DNA of 49,899 nt from Salinispora fenicalii (GTDB lineage Bacteria > Actinomycetota > Actinomycetes > Mycobacteriales > Micromonosporaceae): NCBI RefSeq assembly GCF_000514815.1, contig NZ_AZWQ01000024.1, forward strand, positions 1 through 49,899, given 5' to 3'. A model generated the notes under the pieces. That model made no database searches and had not been told where the DNA came from. It saw nothing but the letters and a program-made list of their open reading frames with translations. Each line of letters begins with the position of its first letter. Position 1 is the stretch's first letter. A program made the position numbers and the translations under genes. Of this stretch, positions 23,636 to 32,131 are shown one piece after another.

Positions 23636-25120
23636 ATGGCCACGACCGACCACGTTGACGTGCTCATTGTTGGTGCCGGTCTCTCCGGCATCGGCGCGGC
23701 CTGTCATCTGATCCGGCACTGTCCCGAGAAGACGTACGCCGTTTTCGAGGCGCGTGGCGCGATCGGCGGCACCTGGGATCTGTTTCGTTATCCGGGCATC
23801 CGGTCGGATTCGGATATGTTTACGCTCGGCTACTCATTCCGACCATGGAGCGACCCCACGGCCCTCGCCGACGGCCCGTCCATTCGGGACTACGTCCAGG
23901 AGACCGCCCGTGAGTACGACGTCACCGAGCACATCCGCTTTCAGCACCGGGTCGTCCGCGCCGACTGGGACAGCCGTACCGCCCGGTGGACGGTGCACGC
24001 CCGCCGTGACACCGGCGAGGAGGTCGTCGTCACCTGTTCGTTCCTCCACACCTGCGCCGGCTACTACCGATACGACCGGGGTTACACGCCCCAACTGCCC
24101 GGGGCGGAACGATTCGCCGGCCGGATCGTGCACCCGCAGCACTGGCCCGCCGACCTCGACCACACCGGCCAGCGGGTGGTGGTCATCGGCAGCGGTGCGA
24201 CCGCGGTGACCCTGGTGCCCGCGCTGGCCGAGCAAGCCGCCCACGTGACGATGCTGCAACGCTCACCCACCTACATCCTGGCGCTGCCGGCGCGGGATGT
24301 GGCCGCCGCCGCGCTGCGCCGGGTGCTGCCGCAGCGGATGGTCTACCCGGTCATCCGCTGGAAGAACATCCTGCGGCTCACGGTGAGCTACCAGCTCAGC
24401 CGGCGGGCCCCCAACCTGGTCCGGAGTCTGCTGCGGCGGGCCGTGCGGGGCCGCCTCCCGGCCGGGTACGACCTCGACCGACACTTCTCGCCCCGCTACG
24501 ACCCATGGGACCAGCGCCTCTGCGTGGTTCCCGACGGGGACCTGTTCCACGCGATCGGGGCGGGGCGGGCCTCGATCGTCACCGACACCATCGATACCTT
24601 CACCGAGTCCGGTCTCCGGCTGGCCTCCGGCGAGGAGCTGGCAGCAGACGTGGTCGTCACCGCCACCGGCCTGGAGTTGCTTGCGCTGGGCGATGCCCGG
24701 CTCACCGTTGACGGTGCGGCGGTCAACCTCGCCAACACGGTCACCTACAAGGGGATGATGCTCTCGGGCGTTCCGAACTTCGCGATGACCATCGGATACG
24801 TCAACGCCTCCTGGACGCTCCGGGCCGACCTGGTCGCGAGGTACGTGTGTCGGCTCCTCACCCACCTCGACCGCACCGGACAGCAGGTCGTCACCCCGGT
24901 GCCACCGACCGACGACGAACGGCTTCCCCTCCTTGACCTGACCGCCGGCTACGTGCTGCGCGGCCTCGCCGCCCTGCCCCGCCAAGGGGCCCGCGCTCCC
25001 TGGCGCACGCCCCAGACCTACCCGCGGGACCTGTTGCAGATGCGGTACGGCCGACTCACCGACGAGGGCGTCCGGTTTTCTCGGGCGGGCAAGCCGGAGC
25101 GGAGCCCCGCCCATGCGTAG
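23636..25120 (+). CDS. flavin monooxygenase, Baeyer-Villiger type
   Basis: 494 residues. FAD site VLIVGAGLSGIGAACHL at residues 8-24, and GTWDLFRYPGIRSDSDMFTL near 45, typical of BVMOs. The Baeyer-Villiger fingerprint FxGxxxHxxxW appears as FAGRIVHPQHWP (about residue 160), then the NADPH site VVVIGSGATAVTL (about 181). ATG has CGGGAG upstream. It overlaps the following SDR gene by 8 bp, a pairing also found in mycobacterial mymA-type operons, where both act on lipids or ketones. It would insert oxygen next to a ketone; the substrate is not deducible. Confidence 0.92.
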   Translation: MATTDHVDVLIVGAGLSGIGAACHLIRHCPEKTYAVFEARGAIGGTWDLFRYPGIRSDSDMFTLGYSFRPWSDPTALADGPSIRDYVQETAREYDVTEHIRFQHRVVRADWDSRTARWTVHARRDTGEEVVVTCSFLHTCAGYYRYDRGYTPQLPGAERFAGRIVHPQHWPADLDHTGQRVVVIGSGATAVTLVPALAEQAAHVTMLQRSPTYILALPARDVAAAALRRVLPQRMVYPVIRWKNILRLTVSYQLSRRAPNLVRSLLRRAVRGRLPAGYDLDRHFSPRYDPWDQRLCVVPDGDLFHAIGAGRASIVTDTIDTFTESGLRLASGEELAADVVVTATGLELLALGDARLTVDGAAVNLANTVTYKGMMLSGVPNFAMTIGYVNASWTLRADLVARYVCRLLTHLDRTGQQVVTPVPPTDDERLPLLDLTAGYVLRGLAALPRQGARAPWRTPQTYPRDLLQMRYGRLTDEGVRFSRAGKPERSPAHA

Positions 25121-26063
25121 GTTTGACTACCGCTGCGCGACCGCTGTGGTCACGGGCGCGGCCAGCGGGATCGGGGCCGCCCTCGCCCACGGCCTGGCGG
25201 CGCGCGGCAGTGACCTGGTCCTGCTCGATCGCGACGCCGAGCGCTTGGCCACCGTGGTGGGCGCGGTCCGCACCTCGTACCCCGACCGGCGGGTGGACCC
25301 GGTCGTCGTGGACCTCGCTGACGCGGCGGCCACGGCGGGGGCAGCTGAGCAGGTCCGTGTTCGCCATCCCCGGGTCCGGCTGCTGGTCAACAATGCCGGC
25401 GTGGCGCTGGGCGGTCGGTTCGACCAGGTGACCCTGGATGAGTTCCAGTGGGTGGTCGACATCAACTTCCGTGCGGTCGTGCAGCTTACCCACGCGTTGC
25501 TGCCCGCTCTGAAGGCGGAACCTGGGTCCCACCTGGTAAACGTCTCCAGCCTGTTTGGGCTGATCGCCCCGCCCGGGCAGGCCGCCTACTCGGCGACCAA
25601 GTTCGCCGTCCGTGGTTTCACCGAGGTACTGCGCCACGAATTGATCGCCGATGGCATCGGTGTCACCTCCGTGCACCCGGGCGGGATCGCCACCCGGATC
25701 ACCGAGAACGCACGGATCGGCAGCGGCGTCAACCGAGACGACTACGAGGTGGGCCGGCGGCAGTTCGATCGTCTGCTCAGCATCCCACCCGCCCGGGCCG
25801 CCGAGGTGATTCTGCGGGGGGTGGAACGCCGCCGGCCCCGGGTGCTCATCGGCTGGTCGGCGAAGCTGCCCGACCTGATCGCCCGGATCGCGCCGGGCTC
25901 GTACGGGCGGCTGCTGCGGGTCGGGCTCAACCAGACCGCCGATGCGCCGACTCGTCGGCTGACCACCGGGGCTGTTCCGGCGTCGCAGCTGGCCGACCAA
26001 CCGTCGGTACCGCAGCCGGCCGACCAGCCGCCGGCGTCGCCTCCGGCGGACGACCTTGGGTGA
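25113..26063 (+). CDS. short-chain dehydrogenase/reductase
   Basis: 316 residues. Classical SDR: cofactor loop VVTGAASGIGAALAHGLA (about residues 12-29), LVNNAGVALGG (about 91), catalytic Ser in VNVSSLFG and the YSATK pair (about 158). A proline-rich, repetitive tail (AVPASQLADQPSVPQPADQP...) after residue 285 is probably disordered. ATG overlaps the monooxygenase stop by 8 bp, so they are co-translated; together they would interconvert alcohol and ketone and oxidise the ketone. The stop is overlapped by GTG 26060, a frame in phase with the next gene that reads a hydrophobic segment (HWILLVAGLLAGLCAL), possibly a lost third gene. Confidence 0.92.
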   Translation: MRRFDYRCATAVVTGAASGIGAALAHGLAARGSDLVLLDRDAERLATVVGAVRTSYPDRRVDPVVVDLADAAATAGAAEQVRVRHPRVRLLVNNAGVALGGRFDQVTLDEFQWVVDINFRAVVQLTHALLPALKAEPGSHLVNVSSLFGLIAPPGQAAYSATKFAVRGFTEVLRHELIADGIGVTSVHPGGIATRITENARIGSGVNRDDYEVGRRQFDRLLSIPPARAAEVILRGVERRRPRVLIGWSAKLPDLIARIAPGSYGRLLRVGLNQTADAPTRRLTTGAVPASQLADQPSVPQPADQPPASPPADDLG

Positions 26064-26206
26064 CCGCCACCGCCCGGCACGCCGACGGGCGGCACTGGAT
26101 CCTGCTGGTCGCGGGCCTGCTGGCCGGTCTCTGCGCGCTGAGCGAGTCGCGTGGTGGTAGCCGAACGCGGTGGCGACGACGGGCGTTGGAATGTCGAGGA
26201 AGATCA

Positions 26207-26770
26207 ATGAATCGGCCGGTCTGGCTGCTCGACGTCGATGGTGTCCTCAACGCCACCCGACCGGGCTGGAGCGCCGCACCCCGCAACGGCACCGCCTACG
26301 GCGCCGGTCACCCCTACCGGCTGCGCTGGGCGCCGGCCCTAATCACCCACATCCGGGCCCTGCACAACGCCGAAAGCGTCACCCTCCGCTGGTGCTCCAC
26401 CTGGTGCGCCGACGCTGACCAGGTCGAACGCTTGTTTGTCCTGCCACGGCTGGAACGCGCTTGGACCGAGCCGATCAGTCACAGCGCGGCCCCCGTGGCC
26501 AAACTCGCCGCCGCGCATGCCGTCCTGGACCAGGGCCATCGGCTGATCTGGACCGACGACGACGCAAATCCCACCAGCGGACCGGTATATGACGAACTCG
26601 TCGCGACCGGCCGCGCGCTGCTGATCGCACCCCTCGCCAGTCGTGGTTTGCAGCCCGAGCACCTGGACACGATCAAGGCTTTCATATCGGACACCAACGT
26701 GCGGGACACTGGCCGCGTTCGCGCTGATGCCCTAGAGACGGCCCGTCGGCTGCTCGGCGACACCGAGTGA
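26207..26770 (+). CDS. HAD-domain protein (RNA-repair-associated type)
   Basis: 187 residues from ATG 26207 with GAGGAAG upstream. The HAD motif I LLDVDGVLN lies at residues 7-15; TLRWCSTWC near residue 55 corresponds to motif II, and LIWTDDDANP near 110 to the acidic motif IV. This compact layout matches the HAD domain described in Swiss-army-knife RNA repair proteins, where it acts as an end-processing phosphatase. Its location 3 kb from rtcB and archease fits, although the three are not one operon. Another HAD phosphatase role remains possible. Confidence 0.82.
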   Translation: MNRPVWLLDVDGVLNATRPGWSAAPRNGTAYGAGHPYRLRWAPALITHIRALHNAESVTLRWCSTWCADADQVERLFVLPRLERAWTEPISHSAAPVAKLAAAHAVLDQGHRLIWTDDDANPTSGPVYDELVATGRALLIAPLASRGLQPEHLDTIKAFISDTNVRDTGRVRADALETARRLLGDTE

Positions 26771-26789
26771 GTCGCCAGCACGCTGACGG

Positions 26790-27185
26790 TCACCAGTCTC
26801 GCCAGGAGTCAGTCAGCTCGCCGCGGCTGAGGCCGCGGCGGGCGGTAAGGGCAGCGACATCCACACCGGCCCCCGTCAGAACGGCGTCGATGTACTCGGC
26901 GAGTTCTTCGCGCTCCCCGGTCTCGATAGCGCCATGACTCTCATCTGCGGCGTTCAATCCCAGCACAACCCGTTCAACGACCGCCCAAACCGCCTCGTCG
27001 GCCAGCGGGTCCAGTGCCGCAGCGTCATGCTCGTACACCTCCAGGACGGCGTCGACCGCCGCCGTGAAGTCCGCCGGCCACAGCTTAGCGGCATACGCCT
27101 CCACCGGATCCAAACCTCCGGCGGCAACGGCCGCCTCCTGAGTACGCACCGCACGCCGCCAACCCCGCGTAGGCCTCTCGATCAT
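26790..27185 (-). CDS. conserved hypothetical protein
   Basis: 131 residues, acidic and mostly helical, with VEAYAAKLWPADFTAAVDAV (about 28-47), PLADEAVWAVVERVVLGLNA and a C-terminal GLSRGELTDSWRDW. No known motif, signal or membrane segment is visible. The even helical pattern and the final TDSWRDW look like a small protein that pairs with another, for instance an immunity or antitoxin-like protein; I cannot support that from sequence alone. It is convergent with the HAD gene (19 bp apart). Confidence 0.7.
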   Translation of the reverse strand: MIERPTRGWRRAVRTQEAAVAAGGLDPVEAYAAKLWPADFTAAVDAVLEVYEHDAAALDPLADEAVWAVVERVVLGLNAADESHGAIETGEREELAEYIDAVLTGAGVDVAALTARRGLSRGELTDSWRDW

Positions 27186-27302
27186 GGTCGTCAGCGTAAA
27201 CGACTTCTCGTCACACCCACGCCTACGCCGGCGTCAGTCGTCAGGTGTTAGCGGGACGGTAGTCCCAGCCCATCCTTTCCGATGCCCTGGCCGGGCGCGT
27301 CA

Positions 27303-27434
27303 GCGCGCCAGAATCCGGGTGCCGCCGATATCGGCGATGCGCGGAGAGAACTGGTAGCCCAGCAGCCGAACCGAGCTGTGGGCGTCCGCGATCCAGGTGC
27401 GCCGCTTTCGTGTTCCGTAGTGTGCTGTCAGCGT
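27303..27434 (-). pseudogene. Tn3-family transposase fragment
   Basis: A 44-codon scrap reading TLTAHYGTRKRRTWIADAHS then SVRLLGYQFSPRIADIGGTR. Tn3 transposases contain the block HYGSRxxRTxxADTHGYT...LLGYQFSPR; the segment between ADAH and LLGYQ is shortened here by an internal deletion. No start, no ends of the element and no other part of the gene remain. It shows that a transposon once lay at this accessory/core junction. Confidence 0.7.
27323..27336. repeat. 14-bp perfect palindrome
   Basis: CGCCGATATCGGCG lies inside the Tn3 remnant, 300 bp before the secreted transglycosylase gene. It could be an old regulatory site or chance. Apart from the Tn3 scrap, the rest of 27186-27631 shows no clear gene or RNA. 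Confidence 0.35.
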
Positions 27435-27631
27435 CTCTTGTCCGGTTTGTGGTCGCCGGAAGGCCGCCGATCGCCTGTGACCTGGGCCGCAGCTGCTCCC
27501 GTCCGGGGCGGTCCCGGAATGTCGGACATGGCAATCGGGTTGTGTCCCCGGTGCCGCCGGAACCAAACCCGCGTGGCGGTTCCCCGAGGAGTGCTCACCC
27601 GGAGCGCTTCGCCTGACCGAAAGGGCACATC

Positions 27632-28384
27632 GTGAAGGATCACTTCACCCGATGGCTCCCGGCCATCGCGAAGACCCCGTACCAATGGCTCTCAACCGAG
27701 CCGAACCGCAAGCTGGTCCTGAGCGTGGCTGGCGTAGCCGCGATCGGAGGTCTCGCGTTCGCGCCGACCACCGCTGCGGCGTCAGTGACCAGTGGCCCGG
27801 ATGCGGGCGCCGTAGCCGCCATTGAACTGGCCACCGGCAAGCAGGCCGCGGACCCTGAGTCAGATTCGGATTCTGAGCCGGAGCCGACGGAGTCAACCGA
27901 CCCGGACCGGACCTCCGAGCCTGCGGCGAGCGACACCGACTCGCCCATGCGGGAACAGCTGATCCCCTACGGTGTGCAGGGCGCCCAGTCCTACATTCAG
28001 GTCGACAACGCCCAGCGCGCGAACGCTAAGGAGATCATCGAGGTCGCCAAGGCGACCGGGGTCGGCGAGCGGGGTGCGGTCATCGGCGTGGCGACCGCGC
28101 TGCAGGAGTCGAAGCTGTACAACCTCGGCCACCTGGGCAGCTACAACGACCACGACTCGCAGGGCCTGTTCCAGCAGCGCCCGTCGACCGGGTGGGGCAC
28201 GCCGCAGCAGATCACCGACCCGCAGTACGCCGCGACGGCGTTCTTCGAGGCGCTCAAGAACGTCAACGGCTGGCAGGAGCTGCCGCTGACGACCGCGGCA
28301 CAGACCGTGCAGGTTTCCGCGTATCCGTTCCACTACGCGCAGTGGGAAGAGCAGGCAGCGGAGCTCGTCGCCGAGCTCTGGTGA
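27632..28384 (+). CDS. secreted transglycosylase-like cell-wall protein
   Basis: 250 residues from GTG 27632 with GAAAGGG upstream. A signal-like hydrophobic stretch LVLSVAGVAAIGGLAFA is followed by an Ala/Ser-rich cleavage region, then an acidic linker (ESDSDSEPEPTESTDPD). The C-terminal domain (about 105-250) has VIGVATALQESKLYNLGHLG, NDHDSQGLFQQRPSTGWG, and QVSAYPFHYAQWE, the domain shared by many actinobacterial transglycosylase-like proteins; the Glu in LQES is the likely catalytic acid. A related second gene ends the window (49600-49899). Likely function: peptidoglycan remodelling. Confidence 0.85.
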   Translation: MKDHFTRWLPAIAKTPYQWLSTEPNRKLVLSVAGVAAIGGLAFAPTTAAASVTSGPDAGAVAAIELATGKQAADPESDSDSEPEPTESTDPDRTSEPAASDTDSPMREQLIPYGVQGAQSYIQVDNAQRANAKEIIEVAKATGVGERGAVIGVATALQESKLYNLGHLGSYNDHDSQGLFQQRPSTGWGTPQQITDPQYAATAFFEALKNVNGWQELPLTTAAQTVQVSAYPFHYAQWEEQAAELVAELW

Positions 28385-28390
28385 CAACCG

Positions 28391-28422
28391 GCCGGCCGTT
28401 GCCCCGCGGGGCAACGGCCGGC
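28391..28422. terminator. bidirectional terminator
   Basis: A perfect 15-base stem, GCCGGCCGTTGCCCC / GGGGCAACGGCCGGC, with a two-base loop, lies between the convergent transglycosylase and PhoD genes. It would stop transcription from both sides. Confidence 0.85.
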
Positions 28423-28429
28423 TCTCAGG

Positions 28430-30058
28430 TCAGCTCAGGGGCGCGCTCTCCTGGCGCAGCCGCGACGAGCCGGCGGTCACCGACCAGCCCGTCACAAAGC
28501 GGCTGTCGGTGCTGCTCTGGGTCCGGTCAACCAGGTGGAACCAGTCCATCCGGCACTGCTGCGGCGTCACCTCCAGTACCCCGTAGCCGTGCCCGTCGAG
28601 CTCGGTCCAGCGCACGTGCGGGTTGGTCGAGCGGATCAGGCCCGACGCCAGATCACTGAGCACGTTGCCTTCCCGCAATCCCAGGAAGTCGTTGATGTTG
28701 TCACTGGTCACCGACGGCACCACGAACTCCGCGGCAGCCGGGTTGGTCAGCCCGGTCGACTGCGTGGTCAGCTCGTTCGCCCACGAGGTGTGGATGTCGC
28801 CGGTCAGGAAGACCACGTCTCGGGTGTTGGTCGCCAACAGGTGGTCAATCAGCTCGTTGCGGTCGGCGTTATAGCCGTCCCACTGGTCGGTGTTGAGCAC
28901 TGCGCCGTTCTGTGGGATGCCGAGCAACGTGCCCAGCGGCCCGAGCAGCCAGGAGGGGAGGGCGCCCACGTCCAGCCGGGAGATCATGACCGGGTTGCCG
29001 ACCAGCTTCCACTGGGCGTCCGAGGTGGCCAGGCCCGCCTTCAGCCAGGCCATCTGCGCCTCGCCGGTGATCGTCCGCTCCGGGTCGTCAACGGCCAGAC
29101 CCGATGCCTGCTCGGACCGGTACGTCCGCAGGTCCAGCATGGACAGATCGGCGAGCCGGCCGAAGCGCAACCGCCGATAGATCGCACCGTCCGCCCCGGT
29201 GCGCACCGGCATCCACTCCGCGTACGCCTGGCGTGCCGCCGCCACCCGACCGGGGAAGCTGCCCTCGGCGCCGGGGGTGTGGTTCTCCGCGCCGCCCGAC
29301 CACTGGTCGTTGGCGACCTCGTGGTCGTCCCAGGTGATCGCCCACGGCACCGACGCGTGCAGGGCCTGCAGATCGGGGTCGCTCTTGTAAAGCGCGTGCC
29401 GGACGCGGTAGTCCTGCAGCGTCAGCGTTTCGTGCGCCGGTTGGGCTGACCGCACCACGGTGCCCCCGGCGGCGAACTCCCCGGTACCGTATTCGTACAG
29501 GTAGTCGCCGAGGTGCACCACCAAGTTCAGGTCGCCCCGCTCGGCGAGGTGCCGGTAGGCGGTGAAGTAGCCCGCCTCCCAGTTCGAACACGACACCACG
29601 CCTAGCCGGATCCGGTCGATGTCGGCGTCCGCCTCCGGCGCGGTCATCGTTCGGGCCGTGGGCGACCAAGCGCCGGCATAGCCGAAGCGGAACCAGTATG
29701 TGGTGGCTGGCGCGAGCCCGCTGACGGCAACCTTGACCGTGTGGTCCTGAGCCGGGCCGGTAACGACGGTGCCCTGCGCCGCCAGGGTGGCGAAGTCCGG
29801 GTCGGCGGCCACCTGCCAGGTCACAGTCACCTCCGGGCCGGCGCCCGAGCCCGGCTGGGATTCCTCGGTCGGGGTGAGGCGGGTCCAGAGCAGGATGCCG
29901 TCGGGCAACGGGTCACCGGAGGCCACACCGTGCCGGAAGGCGCTACCGGTGGCCCCGGCCGGGCCGGCGAGGGCGGCGCTGGCGAGAACGGCTGTGCCGG
30001 CGGAGGCGCCAGCGATGCGCAGGAGGGTGCGACGGTCGAGGGAGTTCGTCATGGGCAC
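28430..30058 (-). CDS. phoD: PhoD-type alkaline phosphatase, Tat-exported
   Basis: 542 residues from GTG 30058 (ATG 30052 also possible). The N-terminal SLDRRTLLRIAG is a twin-arginine signal, so it is exported folded. Next is a fibronectin-like N-terminal domain (residues about 40-140), then the metallophosphatase core: GVVSCSNWEAGYF, HLGDYLYEYGTG, TWDDHEVANDQW, and TGDIHTSW, which bind Fe3+/Ca2+. PhoD hydrolyses phosphomonoesters and diesters outside the cell and usually answers to phosphate starvation through PhoP; no clear PHO box is seen upstream. Length is normal for the family. Confidence 0.94.
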   Translation of the reverse strand: MPMTNSLDRRTLLRIAGASAGTAVLASAALAGPAGATGSAFRHGVASGDPLPDGILLWTRLTPTEESQPGSGAGPEVTVTWQVAADPDFATLAAQGTVVTGPAQDHTVKVAVSGLAPATTYWFRFGYAGAWSPTARTMTAPEADADIDRIRLGVVSCSNWEAGYFTAYRHLAERGDLNLVVHLGDYLYEYGTGEFAAGGTVVRSAQPAHETLTLQDYRVRHALYKSDPDLQALHASVPWAITWDDHEVANDQWSGGAENHTPGAEGSFPGRVAAARQAYAEWMPVRTGADGAIYRRLRFGRLADLSMLDLRTYRSEQASGLAVDDPERTITGEAQMAWLKAGLATSDAQWKLVGNPVMISRLDVGALPSWLLGPLGTLLGIPQNGAVLNTDQWDGYNADRNELIDHLLATNTRDVVFLTGDIHTSWANELTTQSTGLTNPAAAEFVVPSVTSDNINDFLGLREGNVLSDLASGLIRSTNPHVRWTELDGHGYGVLEVTPQQCRMDWFHLVDRTQSSTDSRFVTGWSVTAGSSRLRQESAPLS

Positions 30059-30151
30059 TGTTTCTACCGGCCGGTAGGGTCCGGTCGCTGCCCCGTATCG
30101 GCGTGTCCGCCACTTCTTCGGGTTGGTGTCGTTGAATGTTTCCGTTTCCGC

Positions 30152-31603
30152 TCAGCGGCGGTCAAGGACGATGTCAGTCAGCGCCAGGCAGAGCGCGAGC
30201 GCGGCGATTCCGCTGATCAGGAGCATCGCGTGGTGGAAGGCGACCGACCAGTCCCCGGTGGCCCCCTGGGCCGCGAAGATGACACTGCCGACCGAGGCGA
30301 TGCCGGCGGCGGACCCGATGCGCTGGCCGGCTTCCAACATGCCCGCGCCGTTGCCCGCGTGCGGCACCGGCACCTGGGCGAGAGTGAGGGCCTGGTTCGG
30401 AGTTACCACCAGGCCGCTGCCGAGCCCCGCCACCAGCAGTGGTGTGGCGGTCCACCAGGACACCGTGGCACCCGGGGGGACCCGGTTGACGACGAGGACC
30501 ACGACGATGAGGCTGACGGCGACGGTGGCCAGGCCGAAGGCGACCAGCGGCCGACCGACGCGGTGGACGATCCGGCCGCCCACCACGGAGGCGATGGCGA
30601 ATCCCACCGTGAACGGGGTGCTCGCCAGCCCAGCGGCGAGTGCGCTGTGCCCGAGACCGTTCTGTAGGAACACCGTGAGGACAAAGAAGATGGATGTGAA
30701 CCCGCCGAAGTAGAACAGGCCAATTCCGACCCCGATCCGGTACGAGCGAATGCCGAGTAGGCGCGGGTCGAACAGGGGCTCATGGCGGCGGGCGTACCAC
30801 CGCTCCCAACCGGCGAAGGCGGCCAGTATCAGCAGGCCGGCCGGGAGCGTCAACCACCTTTCCGGACTCTGCCAGTGCTGCTGAACCAGGGGTAGCAGGA
30901 CAAGCAGGAGACCCGCGCCGAGCAGTAGCAGCCCGACCGGATCGAAGCGGCGACGGTCGGGAACGCCCTGGGCGCGGTGCGGAAGAAGACGCCAGCCGAG
31001 GACGGCGGCGAACATACCCATCGGCACGTTGACGAAGAAGACCCACCGCCACCCGTGCTCGGCACCGCCGATGTGGATGAGGAGGCCGCCGAGCAACGGC
31101 CCGACCGCGGTGGAGATACTGACGGTCACGCCGAGCAGCCCGAACGGGCGGCCCCGCTCGGAACTCTGGAAGAGCTCCTGGATCAGTCCAGTGACCTGGG
31201 GGGTGACCAGGCCGGCGGCGGCACCTTGGAGCAGGCGGGCAGCGACCAGCCAGTTGGCGGTGGGCGCTAGCCCGGCTGCGACGCTGGTGAGGCTGAACAG
31301 CACGACGCCGACCACGAACACGGTCCGTCGCCCATGCCCGTCACCGAACCGGCCGGCGGGTACCAGCATCAACCCGAACGTCAACGTGTAGCCGGAGAGG
31401 ACCCACTGCACGTCACTGGGGGCAACATCGAGTGCCCGATCCATCGATGGGATGGCGACGTTGACGATGCTTACGTCGAGCAACGTCATGAAGACGGCGA
31501 CCAGACCAACACCGAGTGCCGCCCCTCGACGTTGTCGCTCGGCCAGGTCACCACCGGGTGGGGAGGCCCGTGGACCGGGGGAGGCGCGGTCGTCGTCACC
31601 CAT
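30152..31603 (-). CDS. MFS drug/efflux transporter, DHA2-like
   Basis: 483 residues with about 14 hydrophobic segments, the DHA2 pattern. TM1 contains VFMTLLDVSIVNVAIPS with the D-x-x-x-V-N motif of this family, and the loop after TM2 GRFGDGHGRR is MFS motif A. An early loop has the drug-efflux motif ARLLQGAAAG in TM4-5. It would export hydrophobic compounds by proton exchange. The gene lies 37 bp behind a small wHTH-like gene in the same direction, so the two may be one operon. Confidence 0.92.
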   Translation of the reverse strand: MGDDDRASPGPRASPPGGDLAERQRRGAALGVGLVAVFMTLLDVSIVNVAIPSMDRALDVAPSDVQWVLSGYTLTFGLMLVPAGRFGDGHGRRTVFVVGVVLFSLTSVAAGLAPTANWLVAARLLQGAAAGLVTPQVTGLIQELFQSSERGRPFGLLGVTVSISTAVGPLLGGLLIHIGGAEHGWRWVFFVNVPMGMFAAVLGWRLLPHRAQGVPDRRRFDPVGLLLLGAGLLLVLLPLVQQHWQSPERWLTLPAGLLILAAFAGWERWYARRHEPLFDPRLLGIRSYRIGVGIGLFYFGGFTSIFFVLTVFLQNGLGHSALAAGLASTPFTVGFAIASVVGGRIVHRVGRPLVAFGLATVAVSLIVVVLVVNRVPPGATVSWWTATPLLVAGLGSGLVVTPNQALTLAQVPVPHAGNGAGMLEAGQRIGSAAGIASVGSVIFAAQGATGDWSVAFHHAMLLISGIAALALCLALTDIVLDRR

Positions 31604-31639
31604 CCGGAGGTTGCCGGCCTGAAGCTGAGTGCCGCGGCC

Positions 31640-31876
31640 TCACGTCAGCTGTTGGGCACAGAACCGAGGGCCGAAGTCCAGGCCGGCCATCGGCGAGTCC
31701 TCGCGGTGCAGCAGGTTCTTCTCGGTGAGTTGGTGGAGCGGAGCGATCAGTTGCTCCTCGGTCAGCCCGGTCTCCTCGGCGATCAGATCCGGGTACGGAA
31801 CCTGGCCGCGGGACTCCAGGACCGCGACCGCGTCGTACACCCGTTCCTCGAGCTCCGACAGTTGCACCTGCCGCAT
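31640..31876 (-). CDS. small winged-helix-like protein
   Basis: 78 residues with a strong ribosome site (GAAGGAGG) before the ATG. The sequence ELEERVYDAVAVLESRGQVP, then YPDLIAEETGLTEEQLIAPL looks like a short winged helix; HQLTEKNLLHREDS resembles the wing. It has no known name. It sits upstream of the MFS gene and might be its small regulator. Confidence 0.75.
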   Translation of the reverse strand: MRQVQLSELEERVYDAVAVLESRGQVPYPDLIAEETGLTEEQLIAPLHQLTEKNLLHREDSPMAGLDFGPRFCAQQLT

Positions 31877-32114
31877 GTCGTCCTCCTTCGGAAACCGCCT
31901 TGCGGGCGGTTGGCCTGGGCGGTAAGTACCCGGCTGGCGACCGAAGATGCTCCCCCGATCGGGTATGTCGCCCCGCCCTGGCCCGCTCGTCGATCGGGGC
32001 GGGAGCTGCGCCGAGCGGTCACCACGTCACCGCATTCCCAGACGGGGTCGCCGGGTCGGTCGCAACGGCGCGGGAACCCGCCCTCGCCTCGACCAAGAAC
32101 ATTGACGTCGGACC

Positions 32115-32131
32115 TAGGCTGGCAACAGTGA
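32115..32131 (+). promoter_or_regulatory. -10 box for a leaderless transcript
   Basis: TAGGCT at 32115-32120 is followed by seven bases and then GTG 32128 and ATG 32131. There is no ribosome site, so the mRNA probably starts at or next to the start codon. This is common in actinobacteria. Confidence 0.6.

Noticed and set aside
27186..27631. ydaO/c-di-AMP riboswitch before the transglycosylase gene
   Set aside because: Such switches often precede cell-wall hydrolases in actinobacteria, but the conserved ydaO core segments are not seen here.
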